Shown one piece after another: positions 9,338 to 19,411 of a stretch of 64,000 nucleotides of DNA. Source of the DNA: Hyaloscypha bicolor E (lineage: Eukaryota > Ascomycota > Leotiomycetes > Helotiales > Hyaloscyphaceae); contig NW_020194512.1 of NCBI RefSeq assembly GCF_002865645.1, forward strand, positions 1,399,119 through 1,463,118. Reading direction: 5' to 3'. Each line of letters starts with the position of its first letter. Positions within the stretch are counted from its first letter, which is position 1. Made by a program: the position numbers and the translations under genes. The notes under the pieces were generated by a model. That model was not told where the DNA came from. It saw nothing but the letters and a program-made list of their open reading frames with translations, and did not search any database.

Positions 9338-11816
9338 TTGTCCTGAGTAATGCTGTAATAACTTCAAACTTTCGAATGTTTTTATTCGTATATTTATTGT
9401 GGAGTCAATAATTTGTTCTTACACAGTACATACCCAGCATTACACCCTTTTCAAATTCAAGGCCACAATGATAAGCATGGGATTTATTTAATGGGAAGAC
9501 GAAATACGTCCCACACTTTCCTTCGGAGTCTCCCCGGATGTACTACATAGTGGGTGATAGCCGAGGTTGCGGTACTTGAGCGCGTACGGTAGTCTGGCAG
9601 CCGGTTTGAACTGTTCCTCCGCAAGGACGGAAGGTGCCATCCAATCTCTTCTCCATGAAGGGCGTAATGTGAGCTTTTTTGAAAGGGCAAGATGCCAGGG
9701 GGTCAATTCCGTTGATGTGATATCGCGTGGTCTTCAGCTGGTTTTCGTCAATTGGAACCCATCCGTGCCGCGCTTGCCACATTTGAAGACCTCATCTACG
9801 CAAACCAATCCGAACGCGATACGGCATAACTAAATCGAATTATCTGTCATAATCCTGTGAACAGGGCGTGCAATCTGACCATGTCTGCTGGTAGAGAGGT
9901 GCCTCATATAACTTCGCAGCCAACACCCACTCTCCTGGGCCTAGTTCAGAAGGCCGCCCGCGATACACACGACAAAACGATCTCTGCCAAAGAGAAACTG
10001 GCTAAACAGGGTTGACTTCACTAGCAGTTGCGGTGATGTGCAAATGGAATTTAGATGAAGTTATCTGGACAAGGTTAGTAAATCGTATCATTTGCAGTGC
10101 TAGAGCTACGAGTAATGATTTTCTCACAGATCCAAACCGGTTCCCCCACCGCTGCAATCCTCGATCCAAACAAAATCAAATCATGGTGGCAACCCACACC
10201 ATGGGTCTTTACCGGCGAGTCTTTTCGGATACCGAACCAGATATCAGCTGTGACAATCCATTTGGTAAAAGTTGGAAATCCTAGAATCAAATACTATGAC
10301 TCTCAGGGGGTGACATTGTCTGTAGATTGGAACGTAGGGTCGGTCATCTGGCTGGCTGGCGACGCAAGCATAATGACGGATGGTCGTAGGAACACGTCGT
10401 TCATATTCTTGATGTTTACAATGGACACCTGATACCTCCAGAATATTTTAATCGCAACTTCCATATGCGTCCCCAGACGCAGAGGTATTGGGCCATGTTG
10501 TTTCTTTCTCACTGCAATTTTATCGCACCCGAGAACGGCAGCATGCTATGCAGCCAAGACTGCTGTCCCAATCGTAACAGTCGTTGTATGCTGTGCCACT
10601 GCAATTTTAGCGCACACGAGAGGGGCAGCTTGTTATCCACGCCAAGACTGCCATCCTCCATCGTCCCGCTTCCCGCTCCAGTATCCCGAAAATAGAACCC
10701 ATTTGTCCACACCTCCCTTATTCCCCCAAAAACGCCGAAATGAAGTTGCCTTTTTGCCGTTTGAGAATGAAAGATCGTTGTAACCGAGTTTAGGTTCAAT
10801 GCAAGATGACATGTTGTATTTAGATTAGACGAAAGGAAAAGGGGTTGGCGAATCAGAGTGAAGCGCGAGGTTTGTTTGAGCATTGCCAAGAAGACCCGGA
10901 AACTAAGAGCTAGAGAAAGGCTGCAAGAGCGGGGAAAAGATGCACCGCGTGCAGATTGGAATGGCTATTGGTATGGGTTAGTGCTTGAAAGTCCACTTCA
11001 GAGTTGTGAGTGTTGAGTTAATCGGTTGGAAAACGATCCTGTGCAACCTGTTTTAGAAGTTGCGAGCGGCTGCCAAGATCAGCTTGGGAGACGAATTTAG
11101 GTAGATGGGATTAAGTATATGATGTTTCAAGTATCCTCTATTATCGAGAATGATTTCATTCAAGGGCTGTTGTCTAGGGCAATTCTAGTCAAGGCGCCAT
11201 GGCACTTCGTAAAAACGAAGTCCACGTCCCCCCAAGCCCGTCACAGAGAACCCTGTAGCGGGAACGGCCGAAGAAGAACAATGAACCATTGTTGTGACAA
11301 TGAAGGAAGGAAGGCTTGGATATACAGCTAAAGCTGTCATCGACCCCATGAAAGTGATGCTGGAGAAGATCGGAAGATTAGAGAAGCGTCCGAAATCCAG
11401 AAAGTGTTGGTTGAGATGCGGGGCCCCTGGTATCTCCTTCCATTCTTCGAAGCAGCTATGCATTCTGTCAGCATGGAGTGGTGCAAAAGAACAGAGTGAG
11501 ACGTTTCGATTCAACTACTAGCTAACGCATTCGCTGATTCTTCGTCCCATCATATGCAGCCAGACCATTTCCATCAGCTACTAAACAGCCCCGAAAGGTT
11601 CCGTTCGCTGCATGCAATCCGTCTGAGCTCAGCTAATAAACATGCTCGTTTTTCATATGTACCCCAGTCCCCAATTTTCATTTCCCATGTTCGCAAATGC
11701 AATCCCGTCCCCAATTCATGAACGCCATTTTCTCGCCCAGAACGCCAGCAGTCATATGCAAAGATCCTCCCACCCCACATATGCAAATCTCGCACTATGC
11801 TAAAGCAAAGGAGACG
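9338..11816. other. 2.5-kb gap, no convincing gene
   Basis: Between the convergent FAD-oxidase gene and the 11.8-kb gene. Short open frames exist (44 codons from 9881, and 10097-10432), but I see no domain and cannot join them reliably. An imperfect duplication lies at 10511-10655. The rest shows no structure I can interpret. Confidence 0.5.
10511..10655. repeat. Imperfect direct duplication, 87-bp spacing
   Basis: Segments starting ACTGCAATTTTA at 10511 and again at 10598 stay similar for about 55 bp, both reaching a CCAAGACTGC stretch. They are diverged, so the event is old. Confidence 0.65.
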
Positions 11817-13248
11817 TTACTTCCAGGACGTCAGCATCTTTGGATAGTCGGAGCTCAGATTTAGGCTTTCGAAGACAGGATCCATTTGCTCGAGATGCTT
11901 GACGCGATCATGGTCCTGTCACATTTTGTCAGCAAGAAAATTATAAGAGCATGTGAAGGGAAACTGAAAGAGAGAACGTACCTCCTCATCTAGCTTCTCC
12001 TTCTCCTTCTCGTCATACTTCGCATCCTTGCTTTGCTCGACAAGAACACGACCAATGCCACCTTCGCCTTCGCCAATAAGCAACAATTGAGTGTTTTGAT
12101 GATTCAGAAGCTCAGGTTCAAGCGGCATCCATCTCAAGTTTCTGAATTTCTTTTGGATGCCCTCCGGATACTCAGCCGGGGTGTCGAATGTCGCATTGGC
12201 AGGACCTGGAGCGCTTGGATTCTTGACTGAGCAGATAAAACTGCCCTTGTAGTGGAGACCGTGTTCGATTTGGAGTTCATCGGATATTGAGGGCCGAGTG
12301 ATATAGTACGCGAGGTGTGATTCACGTCCATTGGATGTGATTGCATAGGCAGCTTCTACAATGGGCTGAGTTGCCAGAATGACGCTTGGGCTGATATTCA
12401 TTAGACAAAGGTGCTAAACATGAAAAGATGGAGACATACTCAGCAATCTTGGCGGCATACTCATTGGTAGCAAAGTACTCCCGAATTTCCTTGACAGTGG
12501 TCTTCGTCTTCTCGACAAAGAACAAGAACCGATCCTTGCCGCTCATGGGAAGCACATTCTTTGGCAGAGCCAAAAGTCTCGCGTCTCCGGAATCCTCAAG
12601 CGGGCCTTCGTGAAGCTGGGTTCCGAGTGGAAGCGGACGGAGAACGATATACGACTGAGCAACATCCTCGATGCCTTGAGGGTTCTCAACACCAACGTAA
12701 GCATGGAAGAACAAGTACATGATACCCCGCTCTAGGATAGAGGAGGGAATTACAGCTGCATGTGCATCATCCTCGAGGACAGACTTGCTGTTGTTGGTGA
12801 TAGGCTCGCCCTTCTCCTCTTTCTCCTTCTGAGCATCAGCATTGACCTCACTGGCATCAGCCTTGACTTCACCAAAGGCGTTCTTCTCCCCATCTTGAGC
12901 ACCCTTCGGCTTGGCGTCGGTCTTGTCAGCACTGGCATCCTCACTCTCCTCATTCTCTTGCTCTTGACTCTTATTGACCTGCATCGAATCGACTTCACCA
13001 TCCTTGCCATTGCCGTCGGCTTGTTCTTCAGAGGCATCATTGATCTGCTTGGCAACATCCTTGTCATTCCCAACTCCAGTCATGGTATCCTCAGCCGTCT
13101 TTTGTTGCTTGGCCTTCTTTACCTTGGCAGGACGGCCGCGCTTGGCAGGTGGAGAAGATTGAGACTCAGCAGAACGCTTTCTGTTGGCCTTCTTTGCAGG
13201 AACTGGGGAAGACTTGGCAGAGCCTGTGGAACTACGGGTGGTAGCCAT
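11817..13248 (-). CDS. Conserved fungal nuclear protein ('BTB domain transcription factor' type)
   Basis: Exons 13248-12440, 12390-11982 and 11915-11817, with introns of 49 and 66 bp, encode 438 residues. The N-terminal 60 residues are basic with several nuclear-localisation stretches (KKANRKRS, PPAKRGRPAKVKKAKQQK; the GRP core resembles an AT-hook). About 110 acidic, low-complexity residues follow. The C-terminal half is the conserved part: 'IMYLFFHAYVGVE', 'YIVLRPLPLGT', 'LLALPKNVLP', 'GSFICSVKNPSAPGPA' and 'RWMPLEPELLN'. I recognise this as the filamentous-fungal family often labelled 'BTB domain transcription factor', but I see no clear BTB fold in the sequence and that name should be treated with care. 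The last exon is only 33 codons. A repeat array lies directly upstream (13.5-13.8 kb). Confidence 0.85.
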
Positions 13249-13475
13249 GATTTCCTGAGAGCGTGGTGAGCTTGTTACATCGAAAGTGAAAGGAACGATG
13301 GTGTGAAGTTGAGTTATGTGAGCGGGAAGGAGCAACACTGATCTGATTTTGTGGTACGATCTGCCAACTGAACGATGCTGCAAAAGAAGTATCTTGTGGA
13401 AAGGGGGGAAGCGAGATCGTGCAAAGAGGGTAGGCGACACCAGCTCGAGTCATCAGATGACACCCAGGTGACCAC

Positions 13476-13821
13476 TTCTCGTCATCTTAAGTCAAGTAGA
13501 GATGCGAGTGGAGGAAGCATTGTGTAAAAAGATCGGAACGAAAGAAAACAAAGACCGAGGTAGCTCGTCAGACATCAGACAACCATTCTCGTCATCTGAA
13601 GTCAAATAGAAAGATGGGAGCGAAGGAAGTATTGTGCATAGAGATCGGAGCGAAGGTAAACAAAACCCGAGCTAGCCCCGAGAGGCATCGGACTACGATT
13701 CTCGTCATCAGAAGTCCAAGAATTGAAGACGAAGCCGAGGCGATTCTCAAACCTCTAGATGATACCCAAACGATAAGTTCTTGCCATCTAAAGTCCAAGA
13801 ATTGAACAAGGGAGCGAAGCG
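13476..13821. repeat. Degenerate minisatellite upstream of the 11.8-kb gene, about 4 units
   Basis: Units begin with TTCTCGTCATC or a variant at 13476, 13586, 13699 and 13778, giving spacings of 110, 113 and 79 bp. Each continues with AAGTC(C)AA and then a GGAGCGAAG-type stretch. Related units in inverse orientation lie in an intron at about 58.5-58.7 kb. Short GAAGTGCGGT-type repeats follow near 13963-13990. Confidence 0.75.
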
Positions 13822-14410
13822 GAACCGTACACAGAAGGAGTATGAGAGAGGGAAGCAAACAGATTCTTTGGGTAAGGAAATCGACTATTCTGATACCAAT
13901 TGGTCCCTTGAACTAAGAGATACCCTTACGCACTGCTGAAGGGAAAGGATGCAGTGTAGTGAAGTGCGGTGAAGTGCAGTGAAGTGCGGGGCATGGGGAA
14001 TGGGGGGACGGTAACCGCTCACCTGTTGGTGCACAGAAAGTACCTGTGATATCAAAGTATCTTGCTTTGTTGATGCTTTCGCTGTACTGAGGGAGTTCTC
14101 AAAGGATGTATTGACCGAATTGGCTATCCTCTGATGATGTTGTTGATGGTAGTTGGAGGTTTGTGGAAGGAAGATGCAAATGATGGAAGGAAGGAGACGA
14201 GGCGTGCGAGGTTTTGTAGACGAGAGGTTCGCATCTTTGTTGCCCGACCTCGCTCAATGACGCCTAGTGTGGACATCAGCTCACGTGAGCCATAGAGCAG
14301 CGCTGTGACGATCTACTTTCGCTTTCGAGGAGCTTGAGCAGACTCTGTAGCACATTTTTGCGGGCTGGGAAGTTGAATTCGCTGCAGTGGCATGTTGAAA
14401 GATATTTGTG
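13822..14410. other. Gap between the minisatellite and the 14.7-kb gene region
   Basis: Besides the short GAAGTGCGGT/GAAGTGCAGT run near 13963-13990, I see no gene, RNA or element. It may carry the promoter and leader of the minus-strand gene at 11.8-13.2 kb. Confidence 0.4.
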
Positions 14411-14413
14411 GAC

Positions 14414-14800
14414 GACCCTGAACATGTTTTCTTTCACCCCCCCTTTGCAGCCCACCGGTTTTGCCACGTTCATACCTCTCCCCTTAATCCTCGCTTCAAA
14501 CAACGGCCATTGATAGTTTGCACGGTCCTGAGCCCAGGAGATGGAGCTTCAATGGCCCTTCCAAGTCCCCCCCCCCCTTTCAACCAGACAGCTTTGCCCT
14601 CTTCATACTCAGCACTTGCTTGCCACCACCTTTGGGGATAAGACTGACAGGTTGCCCAGTAAATTGGAGTGCACTACACCAGCTTGTTCAACAAGTTTCC
14701 ATCAAATGATCCTAAACATGTTCTCTTTTACCGATCGCTTCAACCCGACAGCTTTACCTCCTTCGTACTCGACACCAGCAGTGCCTCCTTCCCCAGACAC
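14414..14800. repeat. Three diverged copies of the 3' end of the 14.7-kb gene
   Basis: On the minus strand the tail motif 'EYEGGKAVGLK..VKENMFR' of the gene at 14702-15143 recurs downstream. One copy is about 14570-14625 (reads 'AEYEEGKAVWLK') and another about 14414-14475 (reads 'AKPVGC', then 'GGVKENMFRVV'). Spacing is about 145 bp. The downstream copies are outside the main frame. Confidence 0.65.
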
Positions 14801-15143
14801 GCCCTCTAACTTCAATCTCAATTCTTCATCCAGCTCAGCCATGGTCTTTTTCATTTCCTTGATTTCCCCCTTGACCTCCTGAACTGAGGCAGGCTTCCCC
14901 CCCTCCTTCGGCAATTCAACAGTCGGATCGGGAGATTTTTCTCTGCTGGGAGGGAGCTGTATCCTGTTAATCAATGCAACCCATTGAGTTTAGTTTGAAG
15001 AAGTGACCCTTGACTTGACTTACCTTTGTGTCCCCCGAATAATTTCGGTCTGCAAATCCTGTTGCCACCCCTCTCTCCAGATTTAAAATCATTCCACCTC
15101 TCAGAACATTATCCACTGCTGGACGTATCATATTTCGAAACAT
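14702..15143 (-). CDS. Small hypothetical protein, probable mitochondrial targeting, coiled coil
   Basis: Exon 1 is 15143-15024 (40 codons) and exon 2 is 14956-14702, with a 67-bp intron whose donor is GTAAGT. The nearer acceptor (ttaacag) would shift the frame into a quick stop. The acceptor 7 bases later (gatacag) keeps a 124-residue protein open, so I use it. The N-terminus (MFRNMIRPAVDNVLRGG) is basic and amphipathic, as in mitochondrial presequences. Residues 65-95 form a charged helix (EIKEMKKTMAELDEELRLKLE). The C-terminus ends '..VKENMFRII'. I cannot name the family. The use of a secondary acceptor and the triplicated 3' end make a decayed gene possible. Confidence 0.55.
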
Positions 15144-15398
15144 TGTGATATACAGGGGAAAGGAACATTGCCGCGTTGACAGAAATGTTGCTGGTGGGCG
15201 GAGATTGAGATGATTTTTGAGGTCACGTCATCACCTGATAGCAGGGGTCGTGTCACGGGACTTGAGTGTACCATTGGCCTGTGGAACATTCTCTAAACTA
15301 ACTTTCGCCCAGCCATAGATGCCTTCAATGCTCATGGGTAATCATCAATCAATCCTCAAGGGTATCAAACGCCATACACTCTCACCCCACCACCCTCC

Positions 15399-16191
15399 TC
15401 ACCTCAACAACCCCCCCAAATCCCTCTCCATCCCACTAACCCTCTCCTCTAATTCCCTCTTCTTCCTCTCTAACTCCCTAATCTCCTCCTCCTCCCTCCT
15501 CAAATCCTCCTCCGTCACCTCAACCTCCTCCTCCTGCGCAAACTCCTCATCCCCCTCCTCCTCATCCTCATCCTCATCCCAAGCCTCCCCTCTATTCATC
15601 CTCTCCAACTCCCTCTGCTGCTTCTCAACCTTCCTCTCATAATGCTCCACACTACCCACAATCTGCACATACCTCGTCCTTAAACTCTGCACCCTCTCGG
15701 GGACACCAGGGACCGAGTATACATTATTCAGCTTCTCTACTCCTCTCAAAAGGACCTCGATATCAACCTCTCCTTTCCCTTCCGTTTTCCTAACTTCGGA
15801 GTGGAGCTCTGCTCCTAGCACCGCTGCAACGGCGGTATTTCGTCGAGGTGCGCGTGCTCCGACTGCACCCCCGGCTGTTACTTCTCCCTGCGCGACATTG
15901 AAGACTGTCTGCCGGCGCGTGCTGGATTTGGGGTCTGGGTATGGAGTTGTGGATGTCACAGGCGGAGGGGGAGGAGGGACAGAGAAGAGGGCTCGTTCGT
16001 GAGGCTCGGTGTCTCGTATTAGCGAGGTTATGTCTGGTGTCGAGAGCAGCGCATTTGTAAAGATTTTGGGAGGGGGAAACCTGTGGTGGGGTTAGAAGGG
16101 TTTCAGGGAGGAAATGGGAGACGTACGGGAGGGTTGCTATTGATTCTGAGGAGAGGGAGATCTGCTCGAGGTGTCGTTCTAGGAGGGACAT
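15399..16191 (-). CDS. spc34: DASH/Dam1 complex subunit Spc34
   Basis: Exons 16191-16127 and 16080-15399, with a 46-bp intron, give 248 residues, a normal size for filamentous-fungal Spc34. The N-terminus shows the family signature: 'LLERHLEQISLSSESIATL', then, across the intron, 'FPPPKIFTNALLSTPDIT' and 'LIRDTEPHERALFSV'. The middle is disordered. Residues from about 130 form a long acidic and basic coiled coil ending in 'LEERVSGMERDLGGLLR'. In yeasts Spc34 is part of the ring-forming Dam1/DASH complex that couples kinetochores to spindle microtubules. The gene is divergent from the 17.6-kb gene. Confidence 0.93.
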
Positions 16192-17589
16192 TGTGGGTGG
16201 CTGTGTTTGCTGAAAAGGGGGTGTTCAATTGCTGCAGAATTGAAGATGTTTACTTTGGCGCGTGGAGTCGCGATGCGCAAGGCTAGATCCAGTGAGGGAT
16301 GAACAGCCAATGACAGCCTCACAGAATCAATTTATGGCACTATCACGTGTATTTAATATCTCCTTCAATTTGATGCCGCGCATCTCCCGCCTGCAGGCCA
16401 CCGCATCAGGAAACCCGAACTGGCACGACCCAAAAACTTCCTTCACCGGGCCTTCTTTTAGCCTTACAATGCATCTCTTTCCAAATTCCCATACAATGAC
16501 AGATTGGATTGGCTTCTGCTTGCAGCGTACCCATGCGCACGCCGTTCAATCCTTTCTCTCTGCCTTGCCCTTCCGAGATTTGCTTGCTCATGACAACGCA
16601 TCAGAACCGCCCTTTCAAATTAAAACACTTAAGTATAGGCAAAGCAGGAATGTCCTGGCCAGGGGGTCTCGGTCCCTCGGTCGAGTCACTTTTCGCTGCT
16701 CGACTCGCGATAATCTGACCACGAAAGCAGAAATTTCTGCGCTTCCTCTGCGTCTGGGAACCACACACGTCCTCAGCAAGGGACAACCTGGGCCATTGCT
16801 GCCCGACACAGGCCGAACCCGGCGCCTGCTGTCCTGCTCCCTTCCCTTCTCCCTTATCGCGAGAGCCCAGAGCATCAGTCAGTTCGCAGCTGCCCCGGCC
16901 TGCAGAAGCTGCAGCCTTGGACTGGAGAATATTGGCACAAGTATAAGTTTTCGGCTTGCCGCACCTTTCCTTTCCAGCACAGCACATCGTCCCCCCTCCC
17001 ATCCCAGAAATATATCTCGCACAAGCTCACCTTCAACTCCGAAACAAGTGGAAGCTTGTAACCCCCTTTTCCCCTTGAGCAAGGCAGAGAGAGCCCAACG
17101 TACAAGCAACGCCCTCGTCCAATTCTCACGTCCTTCTTATTTGCCCAAAAAGCAAGTCTGCCCATTGGCTGCTTTCAGTTGCTGATCTGGCAGCGAAGCC
17201 CCATCCTTGCATCCCGGCGCAACGAGCGAGCCAGCGAGTCCCGACAGTTGGAACGACGGCAAGGACCAGCCAGAAGGAATCGCACGACTGCGCATCACCT
17301 CAGATCTCGAGATCCGACACCCCCTTTTCTACGAACCCCCAAGAATAGCCTGTTGAAGCTGTCCTTGTCCTCCTCGGTTCGAATTGATTCACCTTGCGAG
17401 CGCCAGAAGCCCCGTGGCATCCGAGCTCCCTCATTCTGATTATCATGAACGGCAATCCTCCTCGACTTCTTTCTCCTTGCTGGAGATATCTACCGCGGGC
17501 GTTGACGCCTTGACGCATCCATCTATTTATCTGTGTACCAAAACACACCACCAATCTGCCATTCAACGACAACCTAGCAATCCGCAGCC
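16192..17589. other. Divergent intergenic region with long GC-rich leader
   Basis: About 1.4 kb between the spc34 start and the next ATG on the + strand. A 307-codon open frame (16262-17185) lies here, but its composition and lack of any conserved block suggest leader or promoter DNA. Pyrimidine-rich stretches near 17330-17560 fit a transcription start region for the 17.6-kb gene. Confidence 0.5.
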
Positions 17590-18516
17590 ATGCGGCCAAC
17601 AACCCCCAACTTCAACTTTGCCCCGCAGGCAGGGCCCTCATCCCCTCCGCAGACGCCTACAACCTCAGCATTCCCATCCAAAGCCAACCGGCGGAATGGA
17701 ATGCACTTCTCCAAGCCTACGATACCCACCAAAGACGGCACAATCACACCCAACGGCAACGGGCCCTTCCACTTCTCCTACACGCCGTCTGCCAGACCCG
17801 AAGATCTCTCCCCTCGATCGAGTTCCTCGCCCGCATCCTCCGCCCACTCCTCCTCCAGTGGCAGCCCGCCTCGCTCCCTCTCCTCCTCTCCCGCAGTGCA
17901 CACCACCTCCTCACCACCTCGCCGAACAAAAATAGTCACCGAAAGCAACTTCACGCTCGAAGAGTTCAACGAGTCGGCCTACGAGGAATGGGAGTCAGGA
18001 GACGAAGATGTGATCCGGCCATACCAATACGAAGACGCGGATTCCGAGAAAGCACAATCTGTGAAGTCCTCTGGAGGAAGGAGGAAGAGTGATCTAGACC
18101 CGAGGATACTGGATGGGATTAGGGACCTGGGCTGTGGGGATCAGGAGGAGGCGCGCGAGGAGTGGGTGAGGGCTGAGAGGGCGCGGAAGAAGTGGAAGAG
18201 AAGGAGTTCAGGGACTAAGAGGACCTTGACCCAGAGTATTGGGAGTGATACTGATGATGAGGATTTGCAGCCTGTTATGTTTGATGGGGCGAATGAGGCG
18301 GGCAGTAGCGCGAGGAGGTTGAGGAGGAAGGTCGGGGAGAGGTCGAGTCTGATTTTTGATGATCCGCCACCGAGGATTGAGGAGGTTGATGAGGGCTGTG
18401 AGGAGGTGATTGACATCAACGAAAACGAAGACGAGCTTGATAGGAGGACAATGCGGGAGCTGCCATACTACCGGTATGTCCTGGAGGAGATGGAAATTGA
18501 CTCGGAGGAAGAGTGA
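17590..18516 (+). CDS. Conserved fungal disordered protein of unknown function
   Basis: One exon, 308 residues. The first 115 residues are Pro/Ser/Thr-rich and look disordered (for example RSSSSPASSAHSSSSG). A conserved-looking core follows: 'ESNFTLEEFNESAYEEWES', 'DPRILDGIRDLGCGDQ', a basic helix (RARKKWKRRSSGTKR), 'LTQSIGSDTDDEDLQPV' and 'SSARRLRRKVGERSSLIFDD'. The C-terminus is acidic with 'YYRYVLEEMEIDSEEE'. I recognise this block order as typical of an uncharacterised family in filamentous ascomycetes, but I know no function. The basic and acidic segments suggest a nuclear protein. The start is the first ATG after a pyrimidine-rich leader. Confidence 0.8.
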   Translation: MRPTTPNFNFAPQAGPSSPPQTPTTSAFPSKANRRNGMHFSKPTIPTKDGTITPNGNGPFHFSYTPSARPEDLSPRSSSSPASSAHSSSSGSPPRSLSSSPAVHTTSSPPRRTKIVTESNFTLEEFNESAYEEWESGDEDVIRPYQYEDADSEKAQSVKSSGGRRKSDLDPRILDGIRDLGCGDQEEAREEWVRAERARKKWKRRSSGTKRTLTQSIGSDTDDEDLQPVMFDGANEAGSSARRLRRKVGERSSLIFDDPPPRIEEVDEGCEEVIDINENEDELDRRTMRELPYYRYVLEEMEIDSEEE

Positions 18517-19411
18517 GCCCGAGGGATGGCACACATTTTGGAGGATGGGTTACGATGACGACGATTGATGATGACGATTGATGATGATTGATGATATAGA
18601 TGGATGTGAATATGGGCATTGGGCATCAACTGCATTGCTTGAGCGGGGTATTGTGCTGCATAGCGAGTGGGTTCTGGTCTGCATAGCGAATAGATAGCGT
18701 ATACCTTGGGAATACATTTGATCGGCCTTTTGCCAATGGTTTATGGAAAGCATTGTGAAGCAACTCGGGCTTTCGGTGAAATTCAACAGCAGTTCTAAGG
18801 AGGTGATGCATCCTTTGAAAGCCAGCTAGTATCGGGCTTGTGAACCAAAGTAAAAAGGAGTGCAACCGAGGCGGGTGTGAATTTTGGGGTGATTTCTTCA
18901 GCAAAACCTTTCGCTAGGAAGGTACTGCACCTAAGGCAACAAATAGTAAACAAATTAGCTCCTCCAAGATAAACTGCAAAGGGAAAGAGCGATTTCGGGA
19001 GGCTGAGGAGGGGAAGTGACAGCGCTTGGAGTCATACATTGAGTTAGTGAAGCCTTCTGCTAGAACACAAAGATGTCCACATCTCCTACTCCAATCCAAC
19101 ATTTTATCCTTGTCAAAGGAACATCATATTTCCGTTCAGCCCTTGATTCCAACAGAGATTCTTTAGGCCAACCCTTTAGTACGAGGCTCGAAAGCCAGGC
19201 TGAAGTCCGGTTGTGGAAATAGTCCGTGCCACCCTGGACAACCGTAAGACTCCATCAAAGTCTGGGTCCCAACGACGACCGTTCACTTTCTGTAGCACAA
19301 CCCTCGCAATCTCGACGTCTCTCCTCAATTGTGCGACACTGAGGGGAGTACTGGCCCACGTTCTAATACCTCTATCAACATATTTACATTCTATACGGTA
19401 ATTCTAGCATC
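18517..19411. other. Intergenic region, 0.9 kb
   Basis: Contains a short GATGATTGATGATGA simple repeat (18552-18600) after the stop of the 17.6-kb gene and the leader of TAF12. No gene seen. Confidence 0.6.

Noticed and set aside
9567..10432. Small frames between the FAD oxidase and the 11.8-kb gene as one spliced gene
   Set aside because: Possible splice sites exist, but the joined product has no conserved block and several joins are equally possible.
16262..17185. 307-codon open frame upstream of the 17.6-kb gene
   Set aside because: No domain, irregular composition and position in the divergent promoter/leader between spc34 and the next gene; long open frames arise by chance in GC-rich leaders.
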